Of a stretch of DNA of 9,020 bases, positions 6,104-9,020 are shown in pieces. Made by a program: the position numbers and the translations under genes. The DNA comes from Deltaproteobacteria bacterium. Lineage in GTDB: Bacteria > Desulfobacterota > Desulfobacteria > Desulfobacterales > SURF-15. Where the stretch lies: positions 1 through 9,020 of the forward strand of contig JAHEHB010000215.1 of assembly GCA_024644775.1 (NCBI GenBank). The letters are read 5' to 3'. The notes under the pieces are model-generated. The model was not told the DNA's origin, did not search any database, and worked only from the letters and a program-made list of their open reading frames with translations. Within the stretch, counting starts at the first letter, position 1. The number at the start of each line of letters is the position of its first letter.

Positions 6104-6997
6104 ATGGGAAAAAAATTTTTAGAAACAGCCAAAGATAAGACGCTGATATTTGATGGTGCCATGGGAACGATGCTAATGGCTGCCGGTCTTTCTTCCGTCA
6201 AGGTCCCTATCCTTTTAAATGTGGAGAAGCCGGCCCTTGTGATGGATATCCATAAACACTATTTTGACGCCGGTGCAGACGTTGTAATTACCAATACGTT
6301 TGGCGGAAACCCGATAAAGCTCACCACGGATGGTCTTGCGGGACAAATGAAAACGCTGAACCACGAAGCGGTAAAAAACGCACGGAACGTATGTCCGGAA
6401 GGCAAATTTGTAGCTGGGGACATGGGCCCTTGCGGAAAAATGCTAAAGCCGCTGGGAGACGTCGCGCTTGAAGAAATGATAGAGATGTATTACTTGCAGG
6501 CCGGGGAACTGATTAATAGCGGTGTCGATATCTTGATCATTGAAACCATGTTTTCCCTGGAAGAAGCGGTTACAGCGGTTCATGGAGCCAGAAAAGCGGG
6601 CGATATATTGTTGATCGCCTCCATGACGTTCAACCGGACGAAAAACGGCTATTTCACCATGATGGGAGAAAACGTTGCAGCGTGCGCTGCTGCTCTAACG
6701 GAGGCGGGTGTGGACATTATCGGAGTAAATTGCACGCTTGGAAGCTCAGAAATGATTGATTTGACAAAAGAACTTCGCGTTTCTACCGATATGCCGATTC
6801 TCATCCAGCCCAATGCAGGGCAGCCGGTTACGCGCGAGGGTGTGACTTACTACGAACAAACCCCTTCCGATTTTGCATCGGATGCCAAGAAGATAAAGGA
6901 AGCCGGTGCAGATATGATCGGTGGTTGCTGCGGCACCAGTCCTGAATTTATTCAAACGGTCGTTGCAGCGATGTCCGGCAATCAAGTTGCCGATTAA
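6104..6997 (+). CDS. Stand-alone homocysteine S-methyltransferase-domain protein
   Basis: The 297-residue product has only the homocysteine-binding TIM-barrel domain (S-methyl_trans family, shared by MetH N-terminus, BHMT and MmuM). Members transfer a methyl group to the zinc-activated thiol of homocysteine. Visible motifs are FDGAMGTML at 16-24, NTFGGN at 64-69, GVNCT at 207-211, a QPNAG loop at 235-239, and GGCCGTS at 273-279. Cys210, Cys275 and Cys276 are the expected zinc ligands. There is no folate, cobalamin or activation domain, so it is not a full MetH; it must use a small methyl donor or a separate corrinoid protein. The start ATG 6104 has AAGGG 8 nt upstream. It sits 32 nt after livF and 53 nt before a second transporter, so it is probably co-transcribed. 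The methyl donor (methylmethionine, betaine, a methyl-corrinoid protein) cannot be read from the sequence. Confidence 0.88.
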   Translation: MGKKFLETAKDKTLIFDGAMGTMLMAAGLSSVKVPILLNVEKPALVMDIHKHYFDAGADVVITNTFGGNPIKLTTDGLAGQMKTLNHEAVKNARNVCPEGKFVAGDMGPCGKMLKPLGDVALEEMIEMYYLQAGELINSGVDILIIETMFSLEEAVTAVHGARKAGDILLIASMTFNRTKNGYFTMMGENVAACAAALTEAGVDIIGVNCTLGSSEMIDLTKELRVSTDMPILIQPNAGQPVTREGVTYYEQTPSDFASDAKKIKEAGADMIGGCCGTSPEFIQTVVAAMSGNQVAD

Positions 6998-7050
6998 TAA
7001 CTATGGGCTATGCGCCCCAACAAAATGGGACACAAGAAAGGAGGCATCGT

Positions 7051-8046
7051 ATGAAGAGAGCAATACCGTTGTTAATTCTTTTTTTGGTGGCGGGTTTCTT
7101 TTTTACCACTGGGTTATCTGCCAAAATGATTCGGATCGGTGAGCATCAGATTGTCGCACATCCTGCTCTTGATAATGATTCCAAAGGATTTAAAGCTGCG
7201 CTGGAGGAGGAAGGATTCATTGAAGGCAAAAACGTTATTTTTGAACGGCAAAACGCCCAAGGAGAGCAACCGAACTGCGCCATCATCGCCCAAAAATTCG
7301 TAGACGATAAAGTCGATCTTATCCACGCGATCAGCACACCCAATGCACAAGCAACTGCAAAAGTGGCCAAGAACATCCCTGTGATCTTTTCATCAGTAAC
7401 CGACCCTGTGAAATCCGGCATTGTCCCCAAGATGGGTAAAACCGGAACAAATATAACCGGCGTCAGTGATCGTTGGCCCATTGAACTGCAGTGTAAAATG
7501 TACCAGGATTTTATTCCCAATGCTAAAAGATGGGGTACTATCTATAATCCGGGTGATGTAAATGTCTCTTTTCACATCAAAGAGATGAAAACCGCGATCG
7601 AAGCCATGGGCGGCAATCTTGTGGAAGCCCATATCTCCGGGAGTTCCGAGGTGATGCAGGCCGCCCAGAGTCTGGTGGGCCGTGTGGATGCCATCCATAT
7701 TACATCTGACAACACGGTGGTTTCCGCCTTCGAAGCGCTTACAAAGATTTGCAATGAAAATGATATACCGCTGTTTGCCGGAGATAGGGACAGCGTTCCA
7801 AGGGGTGCCATTGCCGCTTACGGCCCCGACTATTTTATGGTGGGATATACCGCCGGAAAGCAGGCAGCCCGAATTTTAAAAGGGGAAAATCCCGGTGATG
7901 TCCCTGCGGGACTTGCCTCTGGGTACAGTCTATGGGTCAGCTTAAAGAATGCCGATGCGCAAGGAGCCAAATTCCCATCGACTTTAGTGGAGAAAGCCGC
8001 TGACAAGCTGTGGGATGACAAAGGTGATCTGGTAAAAGGTAAATAA
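7051..8046 (+). CDS. ABC transporter substrate-binding protein, TrpX/ABC_sub_bind family
   Basis: The 331-residue product belongs to the family often labelled putative tryptophan/tyrosine transport binding protein. ATG 7051 is chosen over an in-frame ATG at 7003 because AAAGGAGG (7037-7044) lies 6 nt before it and a signal peptide starts there, with an L-S-A cleavage site before Lys25. There is no lipobox, so the protein is free in the periplasm. Family landmarks are an early GFKAALEEEGFIEGKNV, then SSVTDPVKSGIV, TNITGVSD, a VDAIHITSDNTVVSA segment, and GAIAAYGPDYFMVGYTAGKQAA followed by ILKGENPGDVP. It is unrelated in sequence family to the binding protein at 995-2140. A matching permease follows 64 nt downstream. 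The ligand is unknown: the tryptophan label comes from distant relatives. Confidence 0.92.
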   Translation: MKRAIPLLILFLVAGFFFTTGLSAKMIRIGEHQIVAHPALDNDSKGFKAALEEEGFIEGKNVIFERQNAQGEQPNCAIIAQKFVDDKVDLIHAISTPNAQATAKVAKNIPVIFSSVTDPVKSGIVPKMGKTGTNITGVSDRWPIELQCKMYQDFIPNAKRWGTIYNPGDVNVSFHIKEMKTAIEAMGGNLVEAHISGSSEVMQAAQSLVGRVDAIHITSDNTVVSAFEALTKICNENDIPLFAGDRDSVPRGAIAAYGPDYFMVGYTAGKQAARILKGENPGDVPAGLASGYSLWVSLKNADAQGAKFPSTLVEKAADKLWDDKGDLVKGK

Positions 8047-8088
8047 AATTAAAAAACATTCCTCATTCATGGATGGAGATTAGCGGCA

Positions 8089-8106
8089 GAATGGTGAATG
8101 GTGAAT
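8089..8106. repeat. Short period-7 repeat GAATGGT
   Basis: GAATGGT, GAATGGT, GAAT in tandem, ending 4 nt before the permease start. It resembles in style the TGGAAT arrays upstream of livG, although unit length differs. It occupies the place where a ribosome binding site would be expected. Confidence 0.5.
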
Positions 8107-8110
8107 CGCG

Positions 8111-9013
8111 ATGGTTTTTGAAGGATTCTTGAGGACGATACCGATTTCCCTGGAGCAGGGGCTGGCCTATTCCCTTGTTGCTTTGGGAATTGTCATTTCG
8201 TTTCGCATCCTGGCATTTCCCGATCTTACCGTAGACGGCAGTTTTGCTTTGGGAGGTGCGGTGCTTGCACGTTCCATTGTGGAAGGGGTTCCCCCGCTCT
8301 TTGGCATTATTTTGGCTGTAATCTTTGGATTTGTAGCCGGCTGTTGTACCGGACTCTTGAACACCCGGTTGAAGATCAACAGTTTGTTGGCCGGTATTCT
8401 GATGATGACCATCCTTTATTCCGTTAATCTTCGGATAATGGGGCGATCAAACATCCAGTTGCTAACCGTAGACACCTTTCTAACGCCGCTGGAAAACTTA
8501 GAGGTTAATAGATTTATCCCGATTATTATATTCTTTTTCGTTGTCACTTTCATCGTTAAATTCCTGACAGATATGTTTTTCCACACCCAAATTGGTTTTG
8601 CCATGCGAGCGACCGGCGACAACGAGCAGATGATTCGTGCGCTGGGCATAAATACAGACAATGTGACTGTTTTGGGGCTGGGGCTATCCAATGCCCTTGT
8701 GGCCCTTTCCGGATGCCTTGTGGCCCAGGATCAGGGCTTTTCAGATATTGGCATGGGAATCGGAATGATTGTGGCGGGCCTGGCTGCCATTATTATCGGT
8801 GAGACGCTTATCGGAAAGGCAACCGTGCAGCGGATGACGCTGGCGGCCATCGTTGGGTCCGTTATTTACAAACTCATCATCGCTATCGGGCTAAGACTGG
8901 GGTTGGCCCCCACCGATTTGAAGATGGCAACAGGGGTGATGGTGATCATCGCCCTTGGGTTTCCAGCCCTTAGAAAGGGTAAAGAAGGAAAACTGCATCT
9001 GAGAGGTGTCTAA
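8111..9013 (+). CDS. ABC transporter permease, TrpY-like (BPD_transp_2 family)
   Basis: The 300-residue inner-membrane protein is the permease partner of the preceding ABC_sub_bind protein. After a short N-terminus (FLRTIPISLEQGLAYSLVAL) come many hydrophobic segments and an LAFPDLTVDGSFALGG motif, typical of the family. The most diagnostic stretch, about residues 165-235, includes MRATGDNEQMIRALGINTD, the cytoplasmic loop, then LSNALVALSGCLVAQDQGF and GMGIGMIVAGLAAIIIGETL. It lacks the LivH/LivM signatures, so it is not a third Liv permease. ATG 8111 has no clear Shine-Dalgarno, only GGTGAAT repeats. The stop is 7 bases from the window end; by analogy with trpXYZ-type operons the missing ATPase gene should start just to the right. 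Confidence 0.92.
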   Translation: MVFEGFLRTIPISLEQGLAYSLVALGIVISFRILAFPDLTVDGSFALGGAVLARSIVEGVPPLFGIILAVIFGFVAGCCTGLLNTRLKINSLLAGILMMTILYSVNLRIMGRSNIQLLTVDTFLTPLENLEVNRFIPIIIFFFVVTFIVKFLTDMFFHTQIGFAMRATGDNEQMIRALGINTDNVTVLGLGLSNALVALSGCLVAQDQGFSDIGMGIGMIVAGLAAIIIGETLIGKATVQRMTLAAIVGSVIYKLIIAIGLRLGLAPTDLKMATGVMVIIALGFPALRKGKEGKLHLRGV

Positions 9014-9020
9014 TACACTT

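Noticed and set aside
7003..7050. An upstream ATG extension of the TrpX-like binding protein by 16 residues
   Set aside because: The strong AAAGGAGG lies 6 nt before ATG 7051, and the signal peptide begins there.

Overview
The window looks like chromosomal DNA of a Gram-negative (diderm) bacterium. Two periplasmic substrate-binding proteins carry plain, non-lipoprotein signal peptides, base composition is roughly balanced, and gaps between genes hold palindromic elements of a type I associate with sulfate-reducing Desulfobacterales-like genomes. That lineage guess is from pattern memory and is not proven by the window.

Layout. (1) Positions 1-594, minus strand: the 5' part of a gene for a secreted protein built of tandem ~110-residue repeats; it runs off the left edge. 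(2) Positions 595-994: a divergent intergenic region with a good sigma70-like promoter facing right. (3) Positions 995-6071: a complete five-gene branched-chain-amino-acid-type (HAAT/Liv) ABC importer in the order binding protein, LivH, LivM, LivG, LivF. A 16-bp hairpin separates the binding-protein gene from livH. A 415-bp non-coding block separates livM from livG and holds two inverted period-8 arrays plus a ~142-bp MITE-like palindromic element. (4) Positions 6104-6997: a stand-alone homocysteine S-methyltransferase-domain protein. (5) Positions 7051-9013: a second, unrelated importer of the TrpX/TrpY type (ABC_sub_bind binding protein plus BPD_transp_2 permease). Its ATPase is not in the window and probably lies just to the right.

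Working together. All genes from 995 to 9013 point the same way with mostly short gaps, which suggests one long transcription unit or a few overlapping ones: import of an amino acid or related compound by the Liv system, methyl transfer to or from a homocysteine-like thiol, and a second importer. A methyltransferase between two amino-acid-type importers suggests, but does not show, that the cargo is a methylated or sulfur-containing amino acid or methyl donor. The hairpin after the binding-protein gene is well placed to give excess binding protein over permease. The repeat block ends 18 nt before livG and may have altered livG expression.

I saw no clearly novel biological system. The genes are recognisable families. 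The interest lies in the non-coding elements, the start sites, the gene neighbourhood and the unrecognised repeat protein at the left edge.
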